A stretch of 64,000 nucleotides of DNA, from the NCBI GenBank assembly GCA_016178725.1, contig JACOSV010000007.1, positions 1 to 64,000 of the forward strand, in the 5' to 3' direction. The stretch is from Candidatus Eiseniibacteriota bacterium (GTDB lineage Bacteria; Eisenbacteria; RBG-16-71-46). This document shows positions 1-11,715 of the stretch, one piece after another (positions within the stretch are counted from its first letter, which is position 1; every line of letters starts with the position of its first letter). The position numbers and the translations under genes are program-made. The notes under the pieces are model-generated. The model saw only the letters and a program-made list of their open reading frames with translations, made no database searches and was not told the DNA's origin.

Positions 1-480
1 GCGCGCGCGCTGCCGGCGGGCGAGCTCCTCGCCGCGGCCGGCGACTGGGCGGCGCTCGAGCCGCTCGCGCGCGACGAGGTCGCGGCGTGCGCGGCGCTCG
101 GCATGCTGCACGAGGAGGCATGGGCGCGCCTGCTGCTCGCGCGTGCGGCGTTCGGCCTCGGGCGCCGCGACGAGGCGGCGCGCGAGGCGGCGGTCGCGGC
201 CGAGGCGTGCGCGCACGCCGATCTCCGCGGCATGCGCTGGCGCGGCACCCTGTGGCTGGCCGAGACGCTGCGCGAGGGCGACGCCGCCGCGTGGTCCGCC
301 GCCGCCGAGGCGCTCGAGCGCTTCCTCGAGGGCCTCGCCGGCGACGAGCGCACGGCGTGGATCGCGCGCGCCGGCGATCACCTCGCCCGCTGGCGCGACC
401 GGGCGCGCGCGGCCGGCGCCGAGGCGGCCGCCGGGCGGTTCGTGGCACTGGCCTCGCCACCGGCCGGGCGCGGATCGTGA
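1..480 (+). CDS. C-terminal part of a TPR-like helical protein (truncated by window edge)
   Basis: The frame is open from base 1 to the TGA at 480, so the true start lies outside the window; the ATG at 103 in the ORF track is internal. The visible part is almost entirely Ala/Arg/Glu/Leu helix with a repeating alternation (EAWARLLLARAAFGLGRRDEAAREA) typical of tetratricopeptide or similar helical hairpins. No catalytic motif, signal peptide or membrane segment is visible. It overlaps the next gene by 4 bp (GTGA), so it is probably translationally coupled to the exosortase-family gene. TPR-type partners are common near exosortases, but a role in that system is inference. Confidence 0.6.
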   Translation, partial: ARALPAGELLAAAGDWAALEPLARDEVAACAALGMLHEEAWARLLLARAAFGLGRRDEAAREAAVAAEACAHADLRGMRWRGTLWLAETLREGDAAAWSAAAEALERFLEGLAGDERTAWIARAGDHLARWRDRARAAGAEAAAGRFVALASPPAGRGS

Positions 481-1103
481 GCCGCCGCGGCCGGCGATCC
501 GGCGCGGGCGCGCGGTCCGCGGTGAACGCGCGATCCGCGGCGAACGCGCGATCCGCCGCGAGCGCGCGCGCGGCCGCGCCCGGCGACGATCGCGGCCACG
601 TCATCGGCTTCGTCGTCCGGCTGGGCGCCGGCTGGGCGATCGCGACGGTCGTGCTCGCGCTCGTGCCGCAGATCGAGGGCTCGATGGTCGCGGGCACCGT
701 CGCGAGCGTCGCGGCGGCGATCCGGCTCGCCGGCATGCGCCCCGAGATCGCGGGCAACATGATCCACGTCGGCGCGACCGGACTGCGCATCATCCCCGAG
801 TGCACGCCGATGATGCCGTTCCTGATGTTCGCGATCGCGCTCGCCGCCCATCCCGGCGATCCGCGCTGGAAGCTGATCGGGATCGCCGCGGGCGCCGTCC
901 TGCTCTGGGCGTTCAACGTGCTGCGCACGCTGGCGCTGATGGCGACGCTGGCGCGCTGGCCGAACGCGTTCCGGTTCGTCCACGTCTACCTGTGGCAGAC
1001 GGTGACGCTGCTCGCGGTCGCGGGGTTGTTCCTCGCGTGGCTGCGCTTCGCGCCGCGCGTGCCCCGCGCGCCGGCGCCGCGCACCGACGCTCCCGCGGCA
1101 TGA
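477..1103 (+). CDS. exosortase/archaeosortase-family membrane cysteine peptidase-like protein
   Basis: About 208 aa starting at a GTG that overlaps the upstream stop (GTGA). The annotated ORF starting at 87 is only frame extension. After a basic, repeat-containing N terminus come several hydrophobic helices. The family's Cys-Arg-His triad is recognisable: Cys in PECTPMMPF, Arg in AFNVLRTLAL and His in RFVHVYLWQ. The second half (RWKLIG...NVLR...FVHVYLWQ) strongly resembles exosortase H, but with PECTP where I remember NGCNG for XrtH, closer to the ECT/ECS motif of archaeosortases. Such enzymes cleave C-terminal sorting signals in the membrane. The next gene is a small membrane protein overlapping by 4 bp, matching the exosortase-plus-associated-protein arrangement. 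The subfamily is uncertain. Confidence 0.8.
   Translation: MSRRGRRSGAGARSAVNARSAANARSAASARAAAPGDDRGHVIGFVVRLGAGWAIATVVLALVPQIEGSMVAGTVASVAAAIRLAGMRPEIAGNMIHVGATGLRIIPECTPMMPFLMFAIALAAHPGDPRWKLIGIAAGAVLLWAFNVLRTLALMATLARWPNAFRFVHVYLWQTVTLLAVAGLFLAWLRFAPRVPRAPAPRTDAPAA
510..563 (+). repeat. three tandem copies of an 18-bp unit
   Basis: Three consecutive 18-bp units resembling gcgcgatccgcggcgaac lie in frame and encode the six-residue unit ARSA(V/A/S)(N/S). They sit at the predicted N terminus of the exosortase-family protein, before its first membrane helix, so copy-number change would only lengthen a soluble tail. A GTG inside the first copy (522) is an alternative start. Confidence 0.75.
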
Positions 1104-1597
1104 GGTGGCTGCTCCGCTTCATCGCGTGGGCCACGCTCCTCGCGCTGCCGTGCTTCTGGCTCGACGCGGCGTACGTGCGGATGCTGGCGGGCGTGTCGCT
1201 CAGGCTCCTCGGCCTCGGCGGCGATCTCGGCCGCATCCCACCGCCCGACATCCCGCCGTCGCACGTGCTCGGCGTGTACGCGGCGATGTGCCTCGCGAGC
1301 ACGCGGGCGCCGCTCGCGCGCCGGATCGTCGCGGTCGCGGCCGGCCTCGCCGCAATGGTGGCGCTCGAGATCGCGACCGGGACGCTCGCAATGCACTGGG
1401 CGATCGAGTCGGCGCGCGCGCCGGCTTCGCCCGCGCTCCATCGCCTGCGCGACTACGCCACGTCGCTCCCGGCGTGGCTCGGCGCGCCCGCGGTCTGGCT
1501 GCTGATGCTCGGACGCTGGGAGCTGCCGCGCGCCGCGCGCGGCGTCAGGACTTCGCGCGGTGGCCCTGGCGGCCCGGCTTCCCCCACATCGCGGTGA
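1100..1597 (+). CDS. small membrane protein, probable exosortase-associated partner
   Basis: 165 aa starting at an ATG that overlaps the exosortase-family stop (ATGA). It has an N-terminal hydrophobic helix (RFIAWATLLALPCFWL), a central amphipathic/hydrophobic region, a second strong helix (IVAVAAGLAAMVALEIATG) and a third near the end (APAVWLLMLGRW). I see no catalytic motif. Size, topology and coupling fit the exosortase H-associated membrane protein described beside XrtH; this assignment rests on context, not on a sequence match I can verify. The last 53 bp overlap the 3' end of msrA on the other strand, so the two genes converge and share coding DNA. Confidence 0.6.
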   Translation: MRWLLRFIAWATLLALPCFWLDAAYVRMLAGVSLRLLGLGGDLGRIPPPDIPPSHVLGVYAAMCLASTRAPLARRIVAVAAGLAAMVALEIATGTLAMHWAIESARAPASPALHRLRDYATSLPAWLGAPAVWLLMLGRWELPRAARGVRTSRGGPGGPASPTSR

Positions 1598-2204
1598 GCC
1601 GCGCGTCGCGCCCGCAGCCGATGCGGTACGGCATGTAGTGGCCGGGGTTCTTGTCGGCGAAGTCCTGGTGATAGTCCTCGGCCGGCCAGAACGCGGACGC
1701 GGGACGGATCTGCGTCGCGATCGGCGCCGTGAACCGCTGCGGCGTGGTCTCGATCTTCCGCTTCGACGCTTCGGCCTCGCGCAACTGCGTCGAGTCGCGA
1801 TAGAAGATCGCCGTGTGGTACTCGGCGCCGCGGTCGCAGAACTGCCCGTCGGTCTGCGTCGGATCGATGTTGTGCCAGTAGATGTCGAGGAGCTGGGCGT
1901 ACGTGATGATGCTCGGATCGAACGTGACCTCGACCGACTCGAGATGCCCGGTCGTGCCGGTCGAGACGTCCTCGTACGACGGATGCTTCATCGTTCCGCC
2001 CGTGTAGCCCGAGACTGCCGAGAGCACGCCGGGCAGGCCCTCGAAGGCGCTCTCCTCGCTCCAGAAGCAACCGCCGGCGAAGTCGGCCTTGCTCATGGCG
2101 TGGGCGGCGGGTGCGGCGGGCGTGGGCGTGGCGGCGTGAACGGCGACGGCGAGCATGACGCCCGTCGTCAGCATGAGGGCGATCGAGGCGATGCGATGGC
2201 GCAT
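1545..2204 (-). CDS. msrA: peptide-methionine (S)-S-oxide reductase MsrA, exported
   Basis: 219 aa. MsrA reduces methionine-S-sulfoxide in oxidised proteins. An N-terminal signal peptide (MRHRIASIALML... to VHA) implies a periplasmic form. The catalytic motif is GGCFWSEE at about residues 44-51 (family GCFW), followed by the family hallmarks GYTGG, YHTAIFY, EDYHQDF and NPGHYMPYRIGCG. The late Cys in IGCG may serve as a resolving residue. ATG with GGAG a few bases upstream. It diverges from the Fpg/Nei gene across about 90 bp and converges with the exosortase partner gene. The role in repairing oxidised envelope proteins is inferred from the signal peptide. Confidence 0.95.
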   Translation of the reverse strand: MRHRIASIALMLTTGVMLAVAVHAATPTPAAPAAHAMSKADFAGGCFWSEESAFEGLPGVLSAVSGYTGGTMKHPSYEDVSTGTTGHLESVEVTFDPSIITYAQLLDIYWHNIDPTQTDGQFCDRGAEYHTAIFYRDSTQLREAEASKRKIETTPQRFTAPIATQIRPASAFWPAEDYHQDFADKNPGHYMPYRIGCGRDARLTAMWGKPGRQGHRAKS

Positions 2205-2285
2205 GGATGGCTCCGGTGTTCGAGTGGGTCCGGCGTGCGTCAGCGTACCTCATACGCGCCGCGCCGCGCGGCGTGACCGCCCTGC

Positions 2286-2291
2286 TACCGT
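2286..2291 (+). promoter_or_regulatory. -10 element TACCGT, leaderless start of the glycosylase
   Basis: TACCGT ends 6 nt before the GTG at 2298, so transcription would begin at or beside the start codon. No clear TTGACA-like -35 is present and no Shine-Dalgarno sequence precedes the GTG. It matches the leaderless pattern seen repeatedly in this window. Confidence 0.4.
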
Positions 2292-2297
2292 AACGCC

Positions 2298-3188
2298 GTG
2301 CCCGAGCTTCCGGACGTGACCGTCTACGTCGAGCATCTCGCACGCCGGCTCACCGGCGCGACGCTCGAGCGCGCGCGGATCGTCAGCGTCAACCTGCTGC
2401 GCACCGTCGAGCCGCCGGTCGCGGCCGCCGAGGGCCGGCGCGTCACCGGCACGCGGCGGCTCGGCAAGCGGATCGTCGTCGCCTTCGCGGATGATCTCTT
2501 CTTCGTCTTCCACCTCATGATCGCGGGCCGGTTCCGCTGGCGCACGGACGACGCCAGGTTGCCGGGACGGATCGGCCTCGCGACGTTCACGTTCTCGACC
2601 GGCACGCTGCTCCTGACCGAAGCCGGAACGCAGCAGCGCGCCTCGCTCCACGTCGTGCGCGGCGAGGCGGCGCTCGCGGCGTTCGACCCCGGCGGGATCG
2701 AGGTGATCGGCGCGCCGCTCGCGGCGTTCCGCGCCGCGCTCACGCGCGAGGATCACACCGTGAAGCGCGCGCTCACCGATCCCCGCTTCGTGAGCGGGAT
2801 CGGGAATTCGTATTCGGACGAGATCCTGCACCGCGCGCGGCTCTCGCCGCTCAAGCGCACGAGCCGGTTGAGCGACGACGAGTGGGCGCGGCTCCACGCC
2901 GCGGCCGGCGCGACGCTGACGCGGTGGACCGATCGCCTGCGCGAGGAGACGGGCGACGCGTTCCCCGAGAAGGTCACTGCGTTTCGCGACGGCATGGCCG
3001 TGCACGGGCGTTATCGCCAGCCGTGCCCCGACTGCGGCGCTCCGGTGCAGCGCATCGTCTACGCCAAGCACGAGACGAACTACTGCGCGCGCTGTCAGAC
3101 CGGCGGGCGCCTGCTCGCCGATCGCGCGCGGTCGCGGCTGCTCAAGGGCGACTGGCCGCGGACGCTCGAGGAGATGGAGGGCGGTTGA
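2298..3188 (+). CDS. Fpg/Nei-family formamidopyrimidine-DNA glycosylase
   Basis: 296 aa, GTG start giving the obligatory N-terminal MPELPDVTVY: Pro2 is the Schiff-base nucleophile and Glu3 the catalytic acid of the family. The H2TH-type region includes SGIGNSYSDEILHRA (family GIGNIYxxE), and the C terminus carries a zinc finger, CPDCG ... YCARCQTGG. Length is normal for the family. The enzyme excises oxidised bases and nicks the abasic site during base-excision repair. The finger loop reads YCARCQTGGRLLADRA rather than the standard CPxCQ, so Fpg versus Nei cannot be decided. The gene stands alone and is divergent from msrA, another oxidative-damage gene. Confidence 0.93.
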   Translation: MPELPDVTVYVEHLARRLTGATLERARIVSVNLLRTVEPPVAAAEGRRVTGTRRLGKRIVVAFADDLFFVFHLMIAGRFRWRTDDARLPGRIGLATFTFSTGTLLLTEAGTQQRASLHVVRGEAALAAFDPGGIEVIGAPLAAFRAALTREDHTVKRALTDPRFVSGIGNSYSDEILHRARLSPLKRTSRLSDDEWARLHAAAGATLTRWTDRLREETGDAFPEKVTAFRDGMAVHGRYRQPCPDCGAPVQRIVYAKHETNYCARCQTGGRLLADRARSRLLKGDWPRTLEEMEGG

Positions 3189-3222
3189 GCGGGCGCACCT
3201 CGGCCGGCGCCGCGGAATTGTG

Positions 3223-3250
3223 TTGAAAGCGCGCGACCGGGGCGTAGCAT
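3223..3250 (+). promoter_or_regulatory. sigma-70-type promoter TTGAAA-N16-TAGCAT
   Basis: -35 TTGAAA (3223-3228) and -10 TAGCAT (3245-3250) with a 16-bp spacer. The predicted start is near 3257, giving a leader of about 40 nt that contains the GAGGAG Shine-Dalgarno sequence of the gene at 3298. Confidence 0.6.
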
Positions 3251-3297
3251 CTTCGGTCTCGGAACTCCCCGGCACCGCTCCCCCGAGGAGACTTGCG

Positions 3298-4773
3298 ATG
3301 AAGCGCTTCGCCGCGTCGCTCGCCCTTCTGATGACGCTCGCCGCGTCGGTCGTTCACGCCGCGGCCCCGCCCGAAACGGTGGCGGTCCTGCCCTCCGCAT
3401 CGCGCCCGGTGCTCGCGCTCGCGCCGGCGACCGGCATCCCGCACGTCGTCTATGTCAGCGGCGGCTCGTTGTTACATGCGTGGCAGACCGGCGGCGTGTG
3501 GAACAAGGAGGACGTGGCGGACAACGTCAGCTTCAGCAACTCGAGCGCGAGCTACGGCGGCTACGACATCGCCGTAACGACCGACGGCCGGCCGGTCGCG
3601 CTCTACGTGAGCCTCGGATCGCTGATCTGCTCGGTGTGGGAATCCGGAGCATGGAGCACCCACACGCTCGACGCGTTGCCCGGACCCGCGTACCCCGTCT
3701 CGGTGGCGGTGAGTCCCGTGACCAACGAACCGGTCGCGGCATGGATCCGGAAGGGCACGCCGTCGGTGGTCGAGTACGCGCGGCGCGTGGCCGGCGTGTG
3801 GAGCGTGGCGGATGTGGACACGACGTCGGCTTCGGTTCTCGCCGTGGCGTTCGCGCTTGACGGATCCGGTAACCCGCGGCTCGCGTGGACACGGCCGCGG
3901 ACGGACGGCAGCACCCGCCCGACGCTGGTTTGCGCCATCGGCACGAATGCCGACGGTCCGTTCGTGCCGGAGACGATCGAGACCACCTTCTACGCCTACG
4001 TCGCCATCGCCCTCGACCCGTCCACCGGCGAGCCGCGGCTCGCGTACGACGCCTACGACGCCGGGTTGAATCGGGTGATCCGATACGGGTTCCATGACGG
4101 CACGTGGCAGTCCATGCTGGCGTGGCAATCGCCCGAGTTTCCGCAAGGCGCGCCGTCGCTGGCGATGGACGCGGCAGGGAATCCGTTCATCGCCCAGACC
4201 GAATACACGCCGGTCGAGCCCCCGCCCACACCCCAGGGCGTGACGTCGTGCGGCGGCTTGCAAACGGGTGACGTCGCCGTGCATACGCGGACGGGCGGCA
4301 CCGGATTCGGCGCGTTCAACATCGCCGTCCGGCTCGCGAGCCCCTACCAGTTCGACTCGGGAGCCGGGCCTCGCGCCATCGCCTGCTCGAGCGCCGGCAT
4401 CGCCGACGTGGCCTGGCGGTCCCCATCGGGCAACTGCGCGCCGCTCGAAATCGATTACGAACGCACGGCGCAGCCGGTTGGCATCGATCCCATCCCCTAT
4501 GTCCGGATCGGGCCGGAACGTGTCGCGCCGAACCCCGCGCGCCTCGACGAGGTGCTGCATGTGGCGTTCGACCTCGACCGAACCTCCGAGGTCGTTCTCG
4601 AGCTGCACGACGTGAGCGGTCGCGTCATCGCGGCGCGCGGCGCCGAGGAACGGCCGGACGGACCGACCGCGCTCGAATGGGCGCCCGCGCCGCCACGCGC
4701 CGGGCTCTACTGGCTGACCGTGCGCGCCGCCGGCCGTCGCATCGGCAGCCGGGCGGTCGTGTTCGTCCGCTAG
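3298..4773 (+). CDS. secreted beta-propeller-like protein with FlgD/T9SS-like C-terminal module
   Basis: 491 aa. The ATG at 3298 is chosen because GAGGAG lies 8 nt upstream and a signal peptide begins exactly there (MKRFAASLALLMTLAASVVHA). The body is rich in short beta strands with recurring segments such as PRLAWTRP, PRLAYDAY and ADVAWRS, which looks like a beta-propeller of the WD40/sialidase type with no catalytic motif I can name. The last 90 residues (PNPARLDEVLHVAFDLD, VVLELHDVSGRVI, AGLYWLTVRA) form the FlgD-Ig/type-IX-like tail common in FCB bacteria. Extracellular or surface location is therefore likely. It converges with the protease gene only 16 bp away, and no intrinsic terminator is visible between them. 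Confidence 0.75.
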   Translation: MKRFAASLALLMTLAASVVHAAAPPETVAVLPSASRPVLALAPATGIPHVVYVSGGSLLHAWQTGGVWNKEDVADNVSFSNSSASYGGYDIAVTTDGRPVALYVSLGSLICSVWESGAWSTHTLDALPGPAYPVSVAVSPVTNEPVAAWIRKGTPSVVEYARRVAGVWSVADVDTTSASVLAVAFALDGSGNPRLAWTRPRTDGSTRPTLVCAIGTNADGPFVPETIETTFYAYVAIALDPSTGEPRLAYDAYDAGLNRVIRYGFHDGTWQSMLAWQSPEFPQGAPSLAMDAAGNPFIAQTEYTPVEPPPTPQGVTSCGGLQTGDVAVHTRTGGTGFGAFNIAVRLASPYQFDSGAGPRAIACSSAGIADVAWRSPSGNCAPLEIDYERTAQPVGIDPIPYVRIGPERVAPNPARLDEVLHVAFDLDRTSEVVLELHDVSGRVIAARGAEERPDGPTALEWAPAPPRAGLYWLTVRAAGRRIGSRAVVFVR

Positions 4774-4789
4774 CCGCGATCGGCCGAAG

Positions 4790-6706
4790 CTAGATCACGT
4801 CCTCGAGCTTGAGCGTGATCGTGCTGGTCCTGCCCTCGCGCGCGATGGTCAGCGTGTGGGTCGTCCCGGGCTCGCCGTTCACGAACAGGCGGTCCATCTC
4901 CTCGGGCGTGAAGCGCGCCGCCGGCCTGCCGTCGATCGAGAGCACCTCGTCGTCGGTCTTGAGCCCGGCGTCGTCGGCCGGCGAGCCGTGCACTATCGCA
5001 CACGCGGTGACGCGCGACTGGCTGCGGATGAACAGCGCGCCGACGCGCGAGTAGCGGTCGCGCTGCGCGAAGCGCGCGGCGGGCTCGAGCCACAGCTTGC
5101 GGTTCGCGTAGTCGAACGTGCAGGTGAAGCGTTCGAGCACCGCGTTGCCGAGGTTGCCGGCGTAGTCCTCGCTGCCGACCATGCCGTGCGTCGAGAGCGA
5201 GAGGCCGGCGATCGGCTCGGGGATGCGGAACGGCCCGAGGCCCAGCGTGTCGAGCCGGCACAGCCAGCTCGCGAACCCGCTGCCGATCCCGCCGCCCATG
5301 ATCTTCACCTGCTTCCTGCCCTCGACCTTGCTGAACACGCGGCACTGCTTGACGAGCGACCCGTGGACGAGCAGGCCGAAGCCGCTGCCGACGTCGACGA
5401 GGAAGCGGCCGCCGCATCCGCTCTCGACGTCGGCGTGCACGATCGGAATGCCGGAGAGGAACTCGAGGTCGAGCGCCGAGCCGTGGCCCTGGTAGGCGAA
5501 CGTCTTCGCGTCGTGGAAGGTCACGATCTGCCGGTCGTAGTCGATCTCGACGGCGAAGCGGCTCAACACGTCGGCGCCGAGCAGCCCGTCCATGTGGCGC
5601 CACGTCACCTGGTCCGCGCCCTCGCCCAGGTTCACGATGCTCGCCTTGAGGTCCGCGACCGCGATGCCGCCCTTGAGGCCGCCGACGCGCAGCGTCGCGA
5701 CGCGCGTGAACGCGCCCTCGTCGCCCCCGCCCATGCCCTGGATGCCGAAGCGGCCCTCGTGCTTCAGGCCGATGCGGTTGGCGTAGTCGCGGTCGATCGC
5801 GGTGCCGCTCGCGCCCGTGTCGAGGATGAAGTCGGCGGGCGGCAGGCCGTTGATCGAAACTTTGATCCACACGTGGCGCGTGCCGTAGCGGAACGGCACG
5901 TGCGCGAGGCCCGGCGTGCCGAGCCACGCGACCCCGTCATCCTGCGACGCGGGTGGGGCGAACGTCGCCGAGTCCACGGGACCGTTCGCGATGAGCGAGT
6001 CGATCCGCACGCGATTCGCGGGCACGTCGTCATAGAAGAACGCGAACTCCTGATCGAGCCCGTCCTGGAGCGTCGCGCGCTTGCGGCGGCCGAGCGTCCG
6101 GTACTCCGAGAGCCAGATGTCGGTCTCGTGCTGGTCGGCCCGCATCGACTCGCGCACGATCAGGCCGGTCTTGTCGCTGAACACGAGGCGGCGCGGCGAT
6201 CCGACCGGCGGCGTGATCTCGAGCGACGAGAACACCTCGCCGTTGCGGAAGCTCGCGGTGCCGAACTGGACCTTGCCGCCGCCCTGTCCGTCGCGCGCCC
6301 ACATCTCGTTCGCGAACCATGCTTCGCTCTCGATCTGCTCCAGCTCCTTGCCTTCGAGGATGCGCACGCGCTTCGAGGCGAGATCGGTCTCCCACCCGGT
6401 ACGGCCGTCGTAGCCGGTGCGAATGCGCAGCGAGCCGAGGTGGATGCGCGAGGCGAGGCGATTGGGCGCCTCGGTCCACTGCTCGTAGGAACCCTTGAGA
6501 TCCATCGTCTCCATGCGACCCCTGGCGTACGTGCGGGTCTCGCCATCGAGCGCCGCGCGACCGCCGGTCGCCTCGACGTAACGATCGACGACCGCCTGCG
6601 CCTGCGGCGAGATCGCGGCGCGCGCGGGCGAGGAGGACCGGAGGATGGCGGTCAACAGGACGAGCGCGCCCGCGATGGATCGGGCGCGCCGGGACGAGAC
6701 GGGCAT
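4790..6706 (-). CDS. exported two-lobed aspartyl protease with C-terminal PDZ domain
   Basis: 638 aa. An N-terminal signal segment (AGALVLLTAIL...ARA) is followed by an outer-membrane-lipoprotein-sorting-like region of about 220 residues (VVDRYVEATGGRAALDG, KTGLIVRES). Then come two retropepsin-like lobes: FILDTGASGTAID supplies the first catalytic Asp, and FLVDVGSGFGLLV lies at the second position but has Val in place of Thr/Ser. The last 90 residues are a PDZ domain (VTACAIVHGSPADDAGLKTDDEVLSIDG). It is probably a periplasmic peptidase. The divergent second motif leaves activity of that lobe uncertain. It lies 27 bp downstream of the lipoprotein gene in the same direction. Confidence 0.82.
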   Translation of the reverse strand: MPVSSRRARSIAGALVLLTAILRSSSPARAAISPQAQAVVDRYVEATGGRAALDGETRTYARGRMETMDLKGSYEQWTEAPNRLASRIHLGSLRIRTGYDGRTGWETDLASKRVRILEGKELEQIESEAWFANEMWARDGQGGGKVQFGTASFRNGEVFSSLEITPPVGSPRRLVFSDKTGLIVRESMRADQHETDIWLSEYRTLGRRKRATLQDGLDQEFAFFYDDVPANRVRIDSLIANGPVDSATFAPPASQDDGVAWLGTPGLAHVPFRYGTRHVWIKVSINGLPPADFILDTGASGTAIDRDYANRIGLKHEGRFGIQGMGGGDEGAFTRVATLRVGGLKGGIAVADLKASIVNLGEGADQVTWRHMDGLLGADVLSRFAVEIDYDRQIVTFHDAKTFAYQGHGSALDLEFLSGIPIVHADVESGCGGRFLVDVGSGFGLLVHGSLVKQCRVFSKVEGRKQVKIMGGGIGSGFASWLCRLDTLGLGPFRIPEPIAGLSLSTHGMVGSEDYAGNLGNAVLERFTCTFDYANRKLWLEPAARFAQRDRYSRVGALFIRSQSRVTACAIVHGSPADDAGLKTDDEVLSIDGRPAARFTPEEMDRLFVNGEPGTTHTLTIAREGRTSTITLKLEDVI

Positions 6707-6733
6707 GGACCGGTTATCGGCCGGTCGCTCGGC

Positions 6734-7381
6734 CTACAGCAGCCCCGCCTCTTTCAGCCCCGGCACGACGCCGTCGGCGATGTCCCTGCGCAGCGCGTCG
6801 CGCGATGACGGGTTGTCCACCTCGACCGTGCCCGCCCAGACCATGCGCGCGCCGTCGTCGCCGGCCCACAACGTCACCTGCTCGCGCAGCGTGCGGTCGA
6901 AGACGCGATAGCCGGGATGCCAGCGCCGGTCGTAGATGACGAGGCCGCGGCCGGTCCACGGGTTGTAGTACTCGCGCGGCTCGATGCTGCCCCATCCCGG
7001 CACCCAGCGCGTCTCGTTCGTGGCGAAGAGCGGCTTCATCATCAGCGCGGCGGAGAGGTTGTGATCGTGCAGGGCATCGGCGAGCTTCTCCTTGCCCGGC
7101 GCGTCGTCGGGGAACAGCGTGTACGAGGCGACCGCGTCCACGCCCGACTGCGCGAGGCGCGCGGTCACCGCGTCCTCCCACAGCCGCCGCTCGGCGGGGT
7201 CCTTGCGCTGTGAGACGACGAGGACGGAGCGGAGCGGCCGGCTCTCGAACTGCGGGTCGCGCCACACACCCACCAGCCGCGAGTTCGTGCAGCTCGAGGC
7301 GAGCGCCGCCACGGCGGTGAGCGCGATGAGCGCACCGCCGCGAAGAACCCGCTTCGATCCGATGGTGATGGTGGCCTGCAT
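6734..7381 (-). CDS. DUF4136-like lipoprotein
   Basis: 215 aa from the ATG at 7381, chosen because AAGGAG lies 8 nt upstream and it gives a clean lipoprotein signal (VAALASSC lipobox at about residues 27-34). The ORF-track start at 7570 would bury this signal. The mature part (SVLVVSQRKDPAERRLWEDAVTARLAQSGVDAV) resembles DUF4136 and related envelope lipoproteins, in which a thioredoxin-like alpha/beta domain is followed by a Tyr/Trp-rich stretch (GSIEPREYYNPWTG). Function is unknown. The aspartyl protease follows 27 bp downstream and may be co-transcribed. Confidence 0.72.
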   Translation of the reverse strand: MQATITIGSKRVLRGGALIALTAVAALASSCTNSRLVGVWRDPQFESRPLRSVLVVSQRKDPAERRLWEDAVTARLAQSGVDAVASYTLFPDDAPGKEKLADALHDHNLSAALMMKPLFATNETRWVPGWGSIEPREYYNPWTGRGLVIYDRRWHPGYRVFDRTLREQVTLWAGDDGARMVWAGTVEVDNPSSRDALRRDIADGVVPGLKEAGLL

Positions 7382-7621
7382 GGCGCGTACTCCTTCTCGG
7401 TGCGGACGGGGCGCCCGCGCGATGCGTTCGCCGGGGTGGCCCCGCGATCGCCGCGGAGGAATTGCACGCACGGTGCCGGAGGCGACTCCGTGGCGCAAGT
7501 GCGCGCGGGCACGGCCCTTGTCGCGGCCTGAACATCGCGACCGCCGTCGAGAGTGCACCGGACGGGGCAACGCGCCGGCGTCGCTGGCTGCTTCAGGGCG
7601 CCGTGCACGGCCCCCGCCGGT

Positions 7622-7888
7622 TCAGCCTCCGGTCGCGACCGAATCCGCCAGCACGGTGGCCTTGTTCCCGCCGACCTCGAAGAACCCGCCGCTCACCGAC
7701 ATCCTCTCCTCGCGGCCGTCCGCGTAGCGCACGGTGAGCACGCCGTCCGCGAGCGTCGTGACCAGCGCCGCGTGATGGGCGAGCACCCCGAGGTAGCCCT
7801 GGCTCCCCGGCACCTCGAGGTACTCGACGTCGCCCTCGAACACGGTGCGCTCGGGCGTGAGGATGCTCAACTGGAAGGGTGTCGCCAC
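7622..7888 (-). CDS. atpC: ATP synthase epsilon subunit, short form
   Basis: 88 aa, GTG start with TAGGAG overlapping the atpD stop region. It contains the epsilon beta-sandwich (FQLSILTPERTVFEGDVEYL, GYLGVLAHHAALVTTL, SGGFFEVGGNKATVLAD). Typical bacterial epsilon is about 130-140 aa. Here the protein stops after the sandwich, so the C-terminal two-helix domain that inhibits ATP hydrolysis is absent. It is the last gene of the atp operon. I see no frameshift that would supply the missing domain downstream. Confidence 0.95.
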   Translation of the reverse strand: MATPFQLSILTPERTVFEGDVEYLEVPGSQGYLGVLAHHAALVTTLADGVLTVRYADGREERMSVSGGFFEVGGNKATVLADSVATGG

Positions 7889-7897
7889 GTCGCGCTC

Positions 7898-11673
<3,776 letters not shown>

Positions 11674-11715
11674 GGGATCAGGACCCCGATGGGTGGAGTG
11701 TCGGAACGATGCGTT

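Noticed and set aside
1-10. gcgcgcgcgc at the window edge as a special repeat
   Set aside because: It is in frame within an Ala/Arg-coding region; such runs are frequent at this G+C.
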